Shown here: positions 26,379-37,386 of the stretch, in pieces
Layout: the number at the start of each line of letters is the position of its first letter
Numbering within the stretch: the stretch's first letter is position 1
Origin: Limnohabitans sp. Rim11
GTDB lineage: Bacteria; Pseudomonadota; Gammaproteobacteria; Burkholderiales; Burkholderiaceae_C
Length of the DNA: 64,000 nucleotides
Assembly: GCF_001269365.1 (NCBI RefSeq)
Contig: NZ_CXOM01000007.1
Span: 1-64,000, forward strand
Direction: 5' to 3'
Position numbers and translations under genes: made by a program
Notes under the pieces: model-generated
What the model was told of the DNA's origin: nothing
Database searches by the model: none
Seen by the model: the letters and a program-made list of their open reading frames with translations, nothing else

Positions 26379-27457
26379 GCATCGAAATCAGAAACGTTCA
26401 CAAACAGTTTGGCGACTTTCACGCTTTGCGCGATGTCAGCCTAGACATTGACTCTGGCGAGTTGGTCGCTTTGCTTGGGCCATCAGGCTGCGGCAAAACC
26501 ACGTTGCTGCGCATCATTGCCGGTTTAGAAACAGCCGACGCGGGTAGCATCGCTTTCAGCGGTGAAGACACTACACACGTGCATGTACGCGAGCGTCAAG
26601 TGGGCTTTGTGTTTCAGCATTACGCCTTGTTCCGCCACATGACCGTGTTCGAAAACGTGGCCTTTGGCTTGCGCATGAAGCCTCGCAGTGTGCGTCCTTC
26701 AGAAGCGGTCATCAAGCAAAAAGTGCACGACCTGTTGGGCTTGGTGCAACTCGATTGGTTGGCCGATCGTTACCCTTCACAACTCTCGGGCGGTCAACGT
26801 CAGCGCATCGCCTTGGCTCGCGCATTGGCCGTCGAACCCAAAGTCTTGTTGCTCGATGAACCCTTTGGCGCCCTCGATGCCAAAGTGCGCAAAGAACTGC
26901 GCCGCTGGTTGCGCCGCCTGCATGACGATTTGCATGTCACCAGTATTTTTGTCACGCATGACCAAGAAGAAGCCCTGGAAGTGGCCGACCGCGTGGTGCT
27001 CATGAACAGTGGCCGCGTGGAACAAATTGGCTCGCCCCAACAAGTGTGGGACCATCCTGCCAGCCCCTTTGTGTATGGCTTCTTAGGCGATGTGAATTTG
27101 TTCCATGGCCGCGCACACGAGGGTGAAATGCTGATTGGTGGCGATGCCGTCAGCTTGAACAGTCCAGAGCATCAACATGTGCAAGACAGCAAAGCCTTTG
27201 CGTATGTTCGTCCGCACGATATCGAAGTGAAGCGTTACAGCTCAGGCGATACTGGCATCAAGGCCAAGCTCACGCGAGCCATCGTGGTCGGTCCTATTGC
27301 ACGCCTGGAATTTGAGCCTGTCGATCACCATGAGTTTGCCAAAGACACGGTCATTGAGGCGCAACTGTCTGCCCACTTGTTTGCAGAACAGCAATACAAA
27401 GAAGGCGAAACCTTGGTGCTCACCCCTCGCAAGGCACGCATCTTTGTGGAAAGCTGA
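26375..27457 (+). CDS. cysA: Sulfate ABC transporter ATP-binding protein CysA
   Basis: 360 residues. Walker [10 protein letters not shown], signature [16 protein letters not shown], Walker [12 protein letters not shown], then the CysA-specific [20 protein letters not shown] and the H-loop [11 protein letters not shown]-terminal TOBE-like regulatory domain follows ([14 protein letters not shown]). Energises sulfate uptake for cysteine synthesis. Last gene of the operon; a strong terminator lies 22 bases after the stop. Confidence 0.94.
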   Translation: MSIEIRNVHKQFGDFHALRDVSLDIDSGELVALLGPSGCGKTTLLRIIAGLETADAGSIAFSGEDTTHVHVRERQVGFVFQHYALFRHMTVFENVAFGLRMKPRSVRPSEAVIKQKVHDLLGLVQLDWLADRYPSQLSGGQRQRIALARALAVEPKVLLLDEPFGALDAKVRKELRRWLRRLHDDLHVTSIFVTHDQEEALEVADRVVLMNSGRVEQIGSPQQVWDHPASPFVYGFLGDVNLFHGRAHEGEMLIGGDAVSLNSPEHQHVQDSKAFAYVRPHDIEVKRYSSGDTGIKAKLTRAIVVGPIARLEFEPVDHHEFAKDTVIEAQLSAHLFAEQQYKEGETLVLTPRKARIFVES

Positions 27458-27478
27458 TCGAACACATCGCTTCCCGCC

Positions 27479-27516
27479 AAGCCAGCACTGAATTTCAAAA
27501 GTGCTGGCTTTTTTTT
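27479..27516 (+). terminator. Intrinsic terminator of the sulfate operon
   Basis: AAGCCAGCAC (27479-27488), a 12-base loop, GTGCTGGCTT (27501-27510) and then a run of T to 27516. Ten perfect pairs followed by eight T make a strong rho-independent terminator after cysA. Confidence 0.92.
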
Positions 27517-27540
27517 GCTGAGCCAAGGCAAAATATCAGC

Positions 27541-28224
27541 ATGACTCAAGACATCGTCGTTCAAGCTCCCGCGCAAGCCGCACAACTCTTCTTGCTGTTC
27601 CATGGCTACGGTGCTGATGCCCAAGACATGCAGCCTTTGGCCAAGCGCTTTGCAGAAGAATTTCCGCAGTCTTGTGTTGTGTGTGTGCAGGCCACAGAAC
27701 CGGCAGAGGCTGGTTTTGGCTGGCAGTGGTTTGCGCTGCAAGGCGTGACTGAAGAAAACCGTCCGCAACGCGTGAACGATGCCATGCCTGGATTTGTATC
27801 GCTCATTCGCGCATGGCAACAACGCGCGGGCGTGAGTCACGAGGCCACGGCCTTGGTGGGCTTTTCGCAAGGCGGCATCATGTCTTTGGCGGCCAGTTTG
27901 CAAGAGGTCAACTTGTGTGGTCGCGTCATGGGCTTCGGCAGCCGCTTTGTTGACTTACCTGTGCAAGCGCCAGAAACGGTCACTTACCATTTGTTCCACG
28001 GCAAGTCCGACAACGTCATTCACTATGGTTTTGCGGTCAGTGCGGCCGAGCGCTTGGTGGCCATCGAAGCCGACGTCACAGCCGATGTGCTGCCCTACAT
28101 TGGCCACGAAATTCATCCTAACATGATCGATTTGGCCATCGAACGGCTCACCACCCATTTGCCCAAGCGCTTTTACAAACAAGTTCAGGAAGCCGATCCA
28201 GGTGACTCACCGGTTCGTCACTGA
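27541..28224 (+). CDS. ypfH: Serine esterase of the YpfH / phospholipase-carboxylesterase family
   Basis: 227 residues, alpha/beta hydrolase. Oxyanion segment LFHGYGADAQDM, nucleophile elbow GFSQGG (Ser ~108), catalytic Asp in GKSDNVI and His in YIGHEIHPNM. The length and GW(Q)WFAL motif match the YpfH esterases, which hydrolyse short-chain acyl esters; a cytoplasmic location is expected as no signal is seen. Its own promoter lies in the short gap after the cysA terminator. Confidence 0.85.
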   Translation: MTQDIVVQAPAQAAQLFLLFHGYGADAQDMQPLAKRFAEEFPQSCVVCVQATEPAEAGFGWQWFALQGVTEENRPQRVNDAMPGFVSLIRAWQQRAGVSHEATALVGFSQGGIMSLAASLQEVNLCGRVMGFGSRFVDLPVQAPETVTYHLFHGKSDNVIHYGFAVSAAERLVAIEADVTADVLPYIGHEIHPNMIDLAIERLTTHLPKRFYKQVQEADPGDSPVRH

Positions 28225-28287
28225 GCACGTTAGAATCGCCATCATTCAAACTTGCTGCCTTGTAGGTGGCGCATTCTTGAGAGCTTG

Positions 28288-28464
28288 ATGATGAAATTTG
28301 GTATCGCCTTTGTGTCCCTGGTCATGTGCTTCATGTTGCAGGGCTGCGCCGTGGTTGCAGTGGCAGATGCTGTGGCATCAACGGTGGTTTATACCGGCAA
28401 GACAATCATCAATGTGGTTGACGCTGTCACGCCCGACATCGTCAACAAAAAGACAAAAGATTAA
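28288..28464 (+). CDS. Small lipoprotein
   Basis: 58 residues. Signal with lipobox MLQGC (lipid Cys ~19), then CAVVAVADAVASTVVYTGKT and a short charged end (KKTKD). The pattern resembles a widespread family of tiny proteobacterial lipoproteins (NF038104-like, by recollection) with no known function. Two ATGs in tandem at 28288 and 28291. Its stop overlaps the 3' end of the convergent response-regulator gene by four bases. Confidence 0.7.
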   Translation: MMKFGIAFVSLVMCFMLQGCAVVAVADAVASTVVYTGKTIINVVDAVTPDIVNKKTKD

Positions 28465-29060
28465 ATACCCAACCAGCCGTTGGTGCGCGCAAAGTGCAAA
28501 GCTTGCGTGCGGCTGTTGACACCCAGACGGCGGAACAAACGCCAGAAGTGAACCTTGACCGTGTGCTCGCTGATGGTCAGTTTGTCGGCAATGTCTTTGT
28601 TGCTTAAACCTTGGTCCAACATCAAGATCAATTGCTTTTGACGCTTTGACAATTTGGTGGGTGCGCTAGGGCTACCTTCGGACATCTCTTCTTCAGGCGT
28701 TGGCAAGAAAGTGCGCAGACCTTCAATGATGGTGTTGGGGGGGCTGGCTTTTTCTAAAAACAGATTGGCACCCGCTTCTAAACAAGCCGCTTCGCATTCG
28801 CTGGCCTCTGAGCCTGTGACCACGACCAAAGGCACATCAGGGAATTTGGCTTTCACAGCATGCACGCCAGACAAACCCAAGGTGTCAGGTAATTTCAAGT
28901 CCAAGCAAAACAATTCAGGCGGGCCTTGACGCTCGACCGTCGATTCCAAACTGTTGAGTTTGGCCACTGAGACCACTTTCAAACCAGGGCGTACCCTTTG
29001 GACCAACATGGTCAGGGCATCGCGCATCAGAGGGTGGTCGTCAATGACGTAAACGGTCAT
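28461..29060 (-). CDS. NarL/FixJ-family response regulator
   Basis: 199 residues. Receiver domain 1-115 with acidic pair Asp7/Asp8, phospho-acceptor Asp54 (FCLDLKLPD), Thr82 and Lys104. The LuxR-type HTH follows at ~135-195: LSKRQKQLILMLDQGLSNKD and then EHTVKVHFWRLFRRLGV. No sensor kinase gene is nearby, so it is an orphan. Regulatory target unknown. Its C-terminal end is convergent with the small lipoprotein gene. Confidence 0.92.
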   Translation of the reverse strand: MTVYVIDDHPLMRDALTMLVQRVRPGLKVVSVAKLNSLESTVERQGPPELFCLDLKLPDTLGLSGVHAVKAKFPDVPLVVVTGSEASECEAACLEAGANLFLEKASPPNTIIEGLRTFLPTPEEEMSEGSPSAPTKLSKRQKQLILMLDQGLSNKDIADKLTISEHTVKVHFWRLFRRLGVNSRTQALHFARTNGWLGI

Positions 29061-29154
29061 GGTGTTCTCAAGAATGAAACGTAAAGTATGAGGGTATCAG
29101 CAAAGTCAGGAACAAATCAAGCAACTTTTGTGAAAATTGTTAACTTCTTTCGAT

Positions 29155-30501
29155 TCATGCTTTCGATTTTGCCTTTTCAGCCAACTCGGCTCTGAGCACC
29201 TCTAAGGCGCTTGTCGCTTCTGAGGCCGCCACGCCTTCACCCAAGCTGACTTGGGCGCCCATTTCTGCCAAAGCTTTGGCGTCGTTTTGTTGCAACTGGC
29301 CAATGGCCAATCCAGCTTCTTTGGGAGAGGCAAAGCCAAGGCTTTGCAATAAGACGCGACCCTGTGAGTCAACCAGCTTGAAATAAAAGAGGCTGTCTTT
29401 CTCGCGATATTGCTTGAAGGAGGGTGCCGCTGCTCGCGCAGCTTTAGACGTTGAAGGCGCTTTTGCATTGGCTGTGCTGGCCAAAGCCCTCAAGCCCACA
29501 GCATGGCGCAATTCTTGTATCAAGGGCGTTGCCAATTCACGCGCTTTGGCTGCACCTTTGAGCAAGATGGCATCGACCTTGGCGGGGTTGTTGATCAATT
29601 CTTCATATTGCGCGCGCATCGGTGCCACTTCGCGATCAATGCGCTCAAACAAAATTTGCTTGGCGTCGCCCCAACCAATGCCATCGGCATAAGCTTTGGC
29701 CAAGGCCGCGGTTTCTTCGGCACTTGCAAACGCTTGGTAAATTTGAAACAAGGCCGAGCCTTCTGTGTCTTTGGGTTCGCCGGGCGCGCGTGAGTCAGTC
29801 ACGATGCCTGAGATCAATTTTTTGAGTTGGGCGCTAGAAGAAAACAGCGGAATGGTGTTGTCGTAACTTTTGCTCATCTTGCGACCATCGAGGCCAGGCA
29901 GCAAGGCTACAGATTCTTCAATGACCGCTTCGGGCAACACCAAATGCTCGCCATACAAATGATTGAAGCTAGACGCCATGTCGCGCGCCATTTCAATGTG
30001 CTGAATTTGATCGCGCCCGACAGGAACCTTGTGCGCTTTGAACATCAAAATGTCGGCGCCCATAAGCACGGGGTACATGAACAAACCAGCAGACACATCG
30101 GCATCGGGGTCGTTGCCTGCCAGATTGTTTTTGTCGACGGAGGCTTTGTAGGCGTGGGCGCGATTGAGGACACCTTTGCCTGTGACGCACGTTAAAAACC
30201 AAGTGAGCTCTGGAATTTCTGGAATGTCAGACTGCCTGTAAAACATCACGCGATCGGGGTCAAGGCCTGCGGCAATCCAGCTGGCAGCGATCTCCAATGT
30301 AGAGCGTTGAATGCGGATGGGGTCATCGCACTTAATGAGCGCGTGATAGTCAGCTAAAAAATAAAACCCTTGCGTGGCAGGATTCAAGCTGGCCTGCACC
30401 GTAGGCCGAATGGCACCCACGTAATTGCCCAGGTGAGGCGTGCCGGTAGTGGTAATGCCAGTTAAAACGCGCGTGCGTTGATTGCTTGTAGGAGTCGTCA
30501 T
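29155..30501 (-). CDS. trpS: Tryptophanyl-tRNA synthetase with C-terminal extension
   Basis: 448 residues versus about 335 for typical bacterial TrpRS. Class I motifs: TPHLGN (HIGH equivalent) at 21-26 and KMSKS at 208-212, with SAGLFMYPVLMGADIL between. After the normal end (~340), an Ala/Ser/Lys linker (341-361) leads to a ~85-residue tail starting FKQYREKDSLFYFKLVDSQG, which resembles the DUF1508/YegP fold. The tail may help RNA or protein contacts; its function is not known. It precedes the M50 protease gene on the upstream side by 13 bases. Confidence 0.95.
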   Translation of the reverse strand: MTTPTSNQRTRVLTGITTTGTPHLGNYVGAIRPTVQASLNPATQGFYFLADYHALIKCDDPIRIQRSTLEIAASWIAAGLDPDRVMFYRQSDIPEIPELTWFLTCVTGKGVLNRAHAYKASVDKNNLAGNDPDADVSAGLFMYPVLMGADILMFKAHKVPVGRDQIQHIEMARDMASSFNHLYGEHLVLPEAVIEESVALLPGLDGRKMSKSYDNTIPLFSSSAQLKKLISGIVTDSRAPGEPKDTEGSALFQIYQAFASAEETAALAKAYADGIGWGDAKQILFERIDREVAPMRAQYEELINNPAKVDAILLKGAAKARELATPLIQELRHAVGLRALASTANAKAPSTSKAARAAAPSFKQYREKDSLFYFKLVDSQGRVLLQSLGFASPKEAGLAIGQLQQNDAKALAEMGAQVSLGEGVAASEATSALEVLRAELAEKAKSKA

Positions 30502-30514
30502 AGCAAATGGATGT

Positions 30515-31171
30515 TCAAGAAATTAATTTCAACATGATTTCGATCAAACCAAAGGTGGCACTCATGACAGGGTCTAACCACAAATGATTGACCACACCGG
30601 TGACTGCCAAAGCAATCACAATGAAAAATCCGTAGGGCTCGATGCGAGAAAACTGGTAGGCCTGTTTCCAGGGCAACAAGCCCACCACAATGCGGCCACC
30701 ATCGAGGGGCGGCAAGGGAAACAAATTGAAGGCAAACATCACCACGTTGCTAAGTACGCCAGCCTTGCACATGGCCAAGAAGAACTTTTCTGTGACGCCA
30801 AAATCGGTGTACACCACATACAGCAAGGCCCAAACAATGGCCTGAATCAAGTTGATGCCGGGTCCTGCCAATGCCACCCAAATCATGTCGCGCTTGGGAT
30901 GGCGCAGATTGCCAAAATTGACGGGCACAGGTTTGGCATAACCAAACAAGAGCGCACCACTGGTGCTGAAGTAAAGCAAAAGCGGCAGCAGAATGGTGCC
31001 TACCCAATGGATGTGCGAAAGTGGGTTGAGCGTGACGCGGCCCATCATGGCGGCTGTGCGATCGCCAAAATACTTGGCGGCATAGCCATGTGCGGCCTCA
31101 TGCAAAGTGATGGCAAAGATCACCGGAATGGCATAGACCGAAACGGTTTGAATGAGGTTAGAAGTTTCCAC
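30515..31171 (-). CDS. Site-2-protease-like M50 membrane metalloprotease
   Basis: 218 residues, about five or six spans. Zinc motif HEAAH (~24-28) in span two, NPLSHIHWVG, and the third ligand motif PLPPLDGGRI near 157. This is the short YdiL/SpoIVFB-like group without a PDZ domain, very common next to trpS in Burkholderiales. It should cut transmembrane substrates inside the membrane; none is known. Part of a leftward run: PHP phosphatase, EamA transporter, YciO, this gene, trpS. Confidence 0.88.
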   Translation of the reverse strand: METSNLIQTVSVYAIPVIFAITLHEAAHGYAAKYFGDRTAAMMGRVTLNPLSHIHWVGTILLPLLLYFSTSGALLFGYAKPVPVNFGNLRHPKRDMIWVALAGPGINLIQAIVWALLYVVYTDFGVTEKFFLAMCKAGVLSNVVMFAFNLFPLPPLDGGRIVVGLLPWKQAYQFSRIEPYGFFIVIALAVTGVVNHLWLDPVMSATFGLIEIMLKLIS

Positions 31172-31183
31172 AGCGTGATTGTC

Positions 31184-31807
31184 TCAAAGTCCAAGTAAAG
31201 CCACATCGCCCTGGCCTTGGCGAATGACCTCAATGCCGTCGCCCGAGCAATCTACAACGGTGGTTGGCTCGCGACTGCAAGCACCTGCATCAATCACGCC
31301 AGCGATGAGTTTCTCATAACGTTCTCGAATTTCTTCTGGATCGTTCAAGGGGTCATCTTCACCCACAGGAATCAGGGTGGTGGCCAAGAGGGGGGCACCA
31401 TGCATGGCCAACAGCTCTTGCAAAACAGCATGCTCAGGCACCCGCAAGCCAATGGTTTTTCTTTGGGGATGGCTGACTCGACGCGGCACTTCCTTGGTGG
31501 CTTCCAAGATGAATGTGAAAGCGCCCGGCGTGGCTTGTTTGAGCATTCGAAACTGCGCGTTGTCTACCTTGGCATAGTTGGCCAACTCGCGCAGGTCTCG
31601 GCAAAGCAGGGTGAGGTGATGTTTTTCATCGACGCCCCGAACTTTGCGCAAATGGTCGGCTGCGGCCTTGTCGTCCATGTGGCAGACCAAGGCATAGCTC
31701 GAGTCGGTGGGAACAGCGAGCACGCCGCCTTGATTGAGAAGGGTAACGGCTTGCTTGAGCAAGCGCGCTTGTGGATTGTCGGGATGAACAGAAAAGTACT
31801 GTGCCAT
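31184..31807 (-). CDS. YciO/Sua5-family threonylcarbamoyl-AMP synthase-like protein
   Basis: 207 residues. Sua5/YciO/YrdC fold: LLNQGGVLAVPTDSSYALVC, KVRGVDEKHHLTLLCRDL, PGAFTFILEATKEVPRRV, TIGLRVPEH, and STVVDCS-like TTVVDCSGDGIEVIRQG. KRKT-type residues are K-x-R plus S; Ser here follows the YciO subgroup. TsaC/Sua5 makes the t6A precursor; YciO proteins have weaker related activity, so the true role is unsure. Confidence 0.85.
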   Translation of the reverse strand: MAQYFSVHPDNPQARLLKQAVTLLNQGGVLAVPTDSSYALVCHMDDKAAADHLRKVRGVDEKHHLTLLCRDLRELANYAKVDNAQFRMLKQATPGAFTFILEATKEVPRRVSHPQRKTIGLRVPEHAVLQELLAMHGAPLLATTLIPVGEDDPLNDPEEIRERYEKLIAGVIDAGACSREPTTVVDCSGDGIEVIRQGQGDVALLGL

Positions 31808-32711
31808 GATTTAACCCATCAAGATTCAGCGGGCATGACGGCCATTCGACTTTCGCGAACGGTCAATAAGGCGCCCAATGCACCGCACAGGGCCACAATG
31901 CCAATGCCCACTAGGGTCCAATGATCGGGTACGTGGTCAAACATCAGCCAACCGCCCAACATCGCAAACGCAATTTGAACGTAAAAGTAAGGCGTCAAGA
32001 CAGTGGCCGGTGCTTTAGAAAACGCCATGATGAGCAAGTAGTGGCCCACCGTAGCAAAGCTGCCCATGATGAGTAGTTGCAACCACAAGTGCCAGTCGGT
32101 TGGCAGTTCCCAAACGAAAGGCAATACCAGTGCGCCCAACAACGTACCGACCCAACCCGTGAGCACATTCATGGTGACAGGGTCTTCCGTGCTGGTCATT
32201 TTGCGGGTGAGCAATTGAAAGCTTGCGTTGGTCAAAATGAGCAACAAAGGAAAAATCAAAACCCAATCGAAGTGTTGACTGCCTGGCCTGACAATTACCA
32301 TGGTGCCAGCAAATGCACCCAGTACCAGAGCCCAGCGTAGCTTTCTAACCTTCTCACCTAAAGAGATGGTTGCCATGAGTGTCACGACCAAAGGCGTGAC
32401 GGAAGCAATGGCTGTGAACTCGCCCACAGGCAAATACTTGAGGCCATAAAAAGCACACATGCTGCTGCCAAACAAAAGAACACCACGCGCTACTTGAAAC
32501 CTAGGGTGTTCTGTTTTAAACAAGGCCATGCCGCGTTGAGGCAAAAAGAAAACGGTACTAAACAAAGCTTGTATGAGGTACCTAAACCAAAGCGCCAACA
32601 TCAAGGACATACTGGCACTGACGTTTTTGGTGACCGTGTCTAAGATGGCAAAACATGCCACTGACAAAACGACATAGGCTATACCAGCAAGGGTGTTGGC
32701 AGAGGGGTGTT

Positions 32712-33892
<1,181 letters not shown>

Positions 33893-33899
33893 ACGTTTT

Positions 33900-34508
33900 T
33901 TAAACGCCTTCTGGGCGGGGCGGCTTGGGCCTAGGCGGCTTGCTGGTGTGAATTTGCACCGTGGCCTTCTCCATCTCGCCTTGAATCAGCATGTCGGCCG
34001 CTTTGACAGAGCGGGCAATGCTCTCTTGAATCAGATCGCGCTGCTCGGCCATGGGTTTTTTCAGTACCCAATTCACCACTTCGGCCTTGACGCCTGGATG
34101 GCCAATGCCCAAACGCAAGCGCCAATAATCGCCGGTGCCCAGCTGGGCGTGGATGTCGCGCAGGCCGTTGTGCCCTGCGTGGCTACCACCAAATTTGAGT
34201 TTGGCTTGGCCAGGGATCACATCGAGTTCATCGTGGGCCACCAAAATTTCTTGGGGTGCTATTTTGAAAAACTTGGCCAAAGCGCCCACTGATTTGCCAG
34301 ACAAATTCATGAACGTTTGGGGCTCGAGCAGCCAAACGGTTTGACCCTTGACTTGCGTGCGCGCCACTTTGGCAAAGTAACTTTTGTCGGGCACCAAGTT
34401 GACATTGAGCTCGCGTGCCAAAGCATCTATCCACCAAAAGCCAGCGTTGTGGCGGGTGTCTTCGTATTCGGCGCCTGGATTGCCCAAGCCTACAAACAGT
34501 TTGATCAT
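33900..34508 (-). CDS. pth: Peptidyl-tRNA hydrolase
   Basis: 202 residues. [20 protein letters not shown] opening with the catalytic His (TRHNAGF), [33 protein letters not shown] and [20 protein letters not shown]. Recycles peptidyl-tRNA by cleaving the ester bond. The start ATG is at 34508; a GTG at 34538 lies inside the upstream terminator and is not used. The C-terminal tail is proline/arginine rich (PPRPKPPRP). Confidence 0.95.
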   Translation of the reverse strand: MIKLFVGLGNPGAEYEDTRHNAGFWWIDALARELNVNLVPDKSYFAKVARTQVKGQTVWLLEPQTFMNLSGKSVGALAKFFKIAPQEILVAHDELDVIPGQAKLKFGGSHAGHNGLRDIHAQLGTGDYWRLRLGIGHPGVKAEVVNWVLKKPMAEQRDLIQESIARSVKAADMLIQGEMEKATVQIHTSKPPRPKPPRPEGV

Positions 34509-34518
34509 GGCTAAGTAT

Positions 34519-34551
34519 AAAAACAAAACAACCCGCACAAGGCGGGTTGTT
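34519..34551 (-). terminator. Intrinsic terminator between rplY and pth
   Basis: Read on the minus strand: AACAACCCGC (34551-34542), loop, GCGGGTTGTT (34536-34527), then TTTTGTTTTT. Ten perfect pairs with a T-run. It should stop most rplY transcription before pth, so pth needs its own promoter or read-through. Confidence 0.88.
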
Positions 34552-34583
34552 GAAACACAGAAGTGTTTAGGCTGAGGGAAGAA

Positions 34584-35216
34584 TTACTTCTTCTTGGCCT
34601 TGCCTTTGGCATCGGCTGCAGGTGCTGCATCGGCAGCAGGCGCTGCTTCTTCAACAGCTGGGGCCACCACAGACACCAACACAGGGTTTTTCTTACCGTG
34701 TGTGATGGCTTTCACGCCCTTAGGCAATGTGATGTCGGCCAGGTGCAATGAAACACCTTTCTTCAAACCAGACAAATCAACGTTGATGGCTTCTGGCAAA
34801 TCGGCTGGCAAGCAAGCGATTTCGAGCTCATTCATGATGTGGTTGATCAAGCAAGCATCCACCTTGACGGCGGGAGATGTGTCTTCGCCAGAATAATGGA
34901 TTGGCACTTTGCGGTTCAAAGTGGTTTTGGCATCGACGCGTTGGAAGTCGATGTGCAAGACCAATTGTTTGTAGGGGTGCATTTGGAAGTCACGGAGCAA
35001 CACTTTGGTTTCTTTACCGTTCAATTCCATGTCCAAGATGCTTGCGTGGAAAGCTTCTTTTTTCAGGGCGTGCCACAGGGCATTGTGGTCGAGTTCGACC
35101 AATTGGGGTTGTTGATCTACACCGCCATAAACAATACCAGGTGTCTTACCTGAATTGCGCAGACGGCGGCTCGCACCCGTACCTTGCATAGAGCGCTCAA
35201 AAGCGACAAATTTCAT
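34584..35216 (-). CDS. rplY: 50S ribosomal protein L25/general stress protein Ctc
   Basis: 210 residues, the long two-domain form. N-terminal L25 domain binding 5S rRNA ([20 protein letters not shown], then [10 protein letters not shown]), C-terminal CTC/TL5 beta domain ([20 protein letters not shown]) and an Ala/Pro/Lys tail ([20 protein letters not shown]). ATG at 35216 has GGAG 7 bases before it; the frame-open start at 35291 lies in the prs-rplY gap. The order prs-rplY-pth is standard in Betaproteobacteria. Confidence 0.95.
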   Translation of the reverse strand: MKFVAFERSMQGTGASRRLRNSGKTPGIVYGGVDQQPQLVELDHNALWHALKKEAFHASILDMELNGKETKVLLRDFQMHPYKQLVLHIDFQRVDAKTTLNRKVPIHYSGEDTSPAVKVDACLINHIMNELEIACLPADLPEAINVDLSGLKKGVSLHLADITLPKGVKAITHGKKNPVLVSVVAPAVEEAAPAADAAPAADAKGKAKKK

Positions 35217-35303
35217 AACTAACTCCAAGTTGAGCCGACCGCGACCAGTACGACTCTGTTTTAAAAAGGACTGCCAAACGGCAATCCACATTGATGTTCC
35301 AGA

Positions 35304-36281
35304 TCAGTCTTTGTCTGAGAACAAACTCATGACCGACTCACCGTGTGCCATGCGCTGGATGGTGTTGGCCAACAGCGGCGCCACAGTAAGTTGGCGAATT
35401 TTGGGGCAGGCTGCAGCGGCTTGTGACAACGGGATGGTGTTGGTCACTACCACTTCATCGAGGGCAGAGCCTTTGGCAATGCGATCGATGGCGGGGCCCG
35501 AGAAAATAGGGTGTGTGCAATACGCGTAAACTTTTTTGGCGCCGCGCTCTTTGAGTACTTCAGCGGCTTTGACCAAGGTGCCTGCGGTGTCAATCATGTC
35601 ATCCATGATGACGCAGTTGCGACCGTCGATGTCGCCAATGACGTGCATCACTTCGCTCACGTTGGCCTTGGGACGACGCTTGTCGATGATGGCCAAATCG
35701 CAATTGAGTTGTTTGGCTAGCGCACGTGCGCGAACCACACCACCTACGTCGGGGGAGACCACAATGAGGTCTTCGTAGTTCTTTTGGCGCAGGTCGCCCA
35801 ACAGCACAGGAGAGGCGTAAATGTTGTCGACGGGAATGTCGAAGAAGCCTTGAATTTGGTCGGCGTGCAAGTCCATGGTGAGGACGTGATTGACGCCCAC
35901 CGCTTGCAACATGTTGGCCACCACCTTGGCCGTAATAGGCACACGCGTAGAGCGTGGGCGACGGTCTTGGCGGGCATAGCCAAAGTAAGGAATGATGGCG
36001 CTGATGCGACCGGCTGAGGCGCGCTTCAAAGCGTCGACCATGATCAGCAGTTCCATCAGGTTTTCGTTGGTGGGGGCGCAGGTGGACTGAATGATGAACA
36101 CGTCGCGCGCGCGTACGTTTTGCTTTAGCTCGACTGTGACTTCGCCATCTGAGAAGCGGCCCACGTCGGCCAAGCCCAAAGAGATGTCCAACTCATACGC
36201 CACTTCGGCCGCCAACACAGGGTTGGCGTTGCCAGTGAAGACCATGAAGTCTGATGATGAATTTGTGTTGGATGGCAGCAT
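35304..36281 (-). CDS. prs: Ribose-phosphate pyrophosphokinase
   Basis: 325 residues. Makes PRPP from ribose 5-phosphate and ATP. Motifs: [17 protein letters not shown], the flexible loop [32 protein letters not shown], and the PRPP signature [15 protein letters not shown] at 36281 preferred; an in-frame TTG at 36299 is also possible. Lies just downstream of the tRNA-Gln gene on the same strand, a typical arrangement. Confidence 0.95.
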   Translation of the reverse strand: MLPSNTNSSSDFMVFTGNANPVLAAEVAYELDISLGLADVGRFSDGEVTVELKQNVRARDVFIIQSTCAPTNENLMELLIMVDALKRASAGRISAIIPYFGYARQDRRPRSTRVPITAKVVANMLQAVGVNHVLTMDLHADQIQGFFDIPVDNIYASPVLLGDLRQKNYEDLIVVSPDVGGVVRARALAKQLNCDLAIIDKRRPKANVSEVMHVIGDIDGRNCVIMDDMIDTAGTLVKAAEVLKERGAKKVYAYCTHPIFSGPAIDRIAKGSALDEVVVTNTIPLSQAAAACPKIRQLTVAPLLANTIQRMAHGESVMSLFSDKD

Positions 36282-36389
36282 GAGCGTCTCAGCGATCAAA
36301 TGATGGGCCGATGCGGGTTAGTGCATCAATTTCAATCCGCAACACATTTGACTGTGTTGTTTGAACGCATGTGACTGCGTGCAGTTATT

Positions 36390-36466
36390 TGGCAGGGGAA
36401 GAAGGACTCGAACCTTCGCATGCCGGAATCAAAATCCGGTGCCTTAACCAACTTGGCGACTCCCCT
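36390..36466 (-). tRNA. tRNA-Gln (UUG)
   Basis: 77 nt including encoded CCA (36392-36390). Cloverleaf read on the minus strand: acceptor AGGGGAG with TTCCCCT, anticodon stem CCGGA/TCCGG around loop TTTTGAT giving anticodon UUG, T-arm GAAGG-TTCGAGT-CCTTC. Sits between ispE and prs on the same strand. Confidence 0.95.
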
Positions 36467-36507
36467 ACACGGGTTAGTAGCTTTAGAAAACCAAAGCTGC
36501 CGACCGA

Positions 36508-37386
36508 TCAATCGTCGCTGGAGGCCCAACCCTTTTGGGGGTGAACTTCCAAATTGCCACGCATTTGGATTTTCCAATTTTGCCAAGTTGCTGGAACTTG
36601 AGGCATTTGGCTTAAATCTGTACCGCGTGGCACTTGCGCAAACACTGCACTCCCGGAGCCCGTCATTCTGCCTTTGACAACAGCAGAAGCAAGTCTGGCG
36701 GAATCTAGCCAGGCGATTGCATCGCTGATTTGGGGGCAGAGGCGCTGGGCCACTGGTTGCAGGTCGTTGTGGCCAAAGCCATACGGGTCTGCTGCAAAGA
36801 CCGAAATTGTAGCAGGCTTTGTATCCCGCTTTAAAGCCTCTGAGCCAAAAATTTTGGCAGTTTCAAGGCCTTCTGAAGGTTTGATCACCGCAAACTGGGC
36901 GGGCGGCAAAGAAATGGGGGTCATGATCTCGCCCACGCCCTCAACCCAAGCGTTCTGTCCGTGCAAGAAAAAGGGGACGTCTGCACCCAGTTTTAAACCC
37001 AGTTCAGCGAGCTGTTTGACGGACAAGCCCAAGCCCCAGAGTTTGTTCAATGCCAACAGACAAGTGGCCGCATCTGATGATCCGCCACCCATCCCTGCTT
37101 GGGCCGGGATGGACTTTTCAATGGCAATGTGAGCCCCTTGAGCGGTACCAGTGGCATGTTGTAACAAGCGTGCTGCTCGGGTGATCAGGTCATCAGGGGG
37201 CAGTGGCACATTAAGGTCTTCACGGCTAATGTGCCCATCACTTCGGCTCTCAAAATGAAGCGTGTCGTACCAATCGATCAACATGAAAACCGATTGAAGC
37301 AAATGATAGCCATCGGGTCGACGGCCCGTGATGTGCAAGAACAAGTTGAGTTTGGCGGGTGCCAAGACGTTGTTCAAGGATTTCAT
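36508..37386 (-). CDS. ispE: 4-diphosphocytidyl-2-C-methyl-D-erythritol kinase
   Basis: 292 residues, GHMP kinase of the MEP isoprenoid pathway; phosphorylates the 2-OH of CDP-ME. Motifs: LAPAKLNLFLHITGRRPDGY at the N-terminus, the GHMP ATP-loop PAQAGMGGGSSDAAT, LGADVPFFLHG and a C-terminal MTGSGSAVFA. Its start overlaps the lolB stop by four bases; lolB-ispE-tRNA-Gln-prs is one leftward cluster. Confidence 0.95.
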   Translation of the reverse strand: MKSLNNVLAPAKLNLFLHITGRRPDGYHLLQSVFMLIDWYDTLHFESRSDGHISREDLNVPLPPDDLITRAARLLQHATGTAQGAHIAIEKSIPAQAGMGGGSSDAATCLLALNKLWGLGLSVKQLAELGLKLGADVPFFLHGQNAWVEGVGEIMTPISLPPAQFAVIKPSEGLETAKIFGSEALKRDTKPATISVFAADPYGFGHNDLQPVAQRLCPQISDAIAWLDSARLASAVVKGRMTGSGSAVFAQVPRGTDLSQMPQVPATWQNWKIQMRGNLEVHPQKGWASSDD

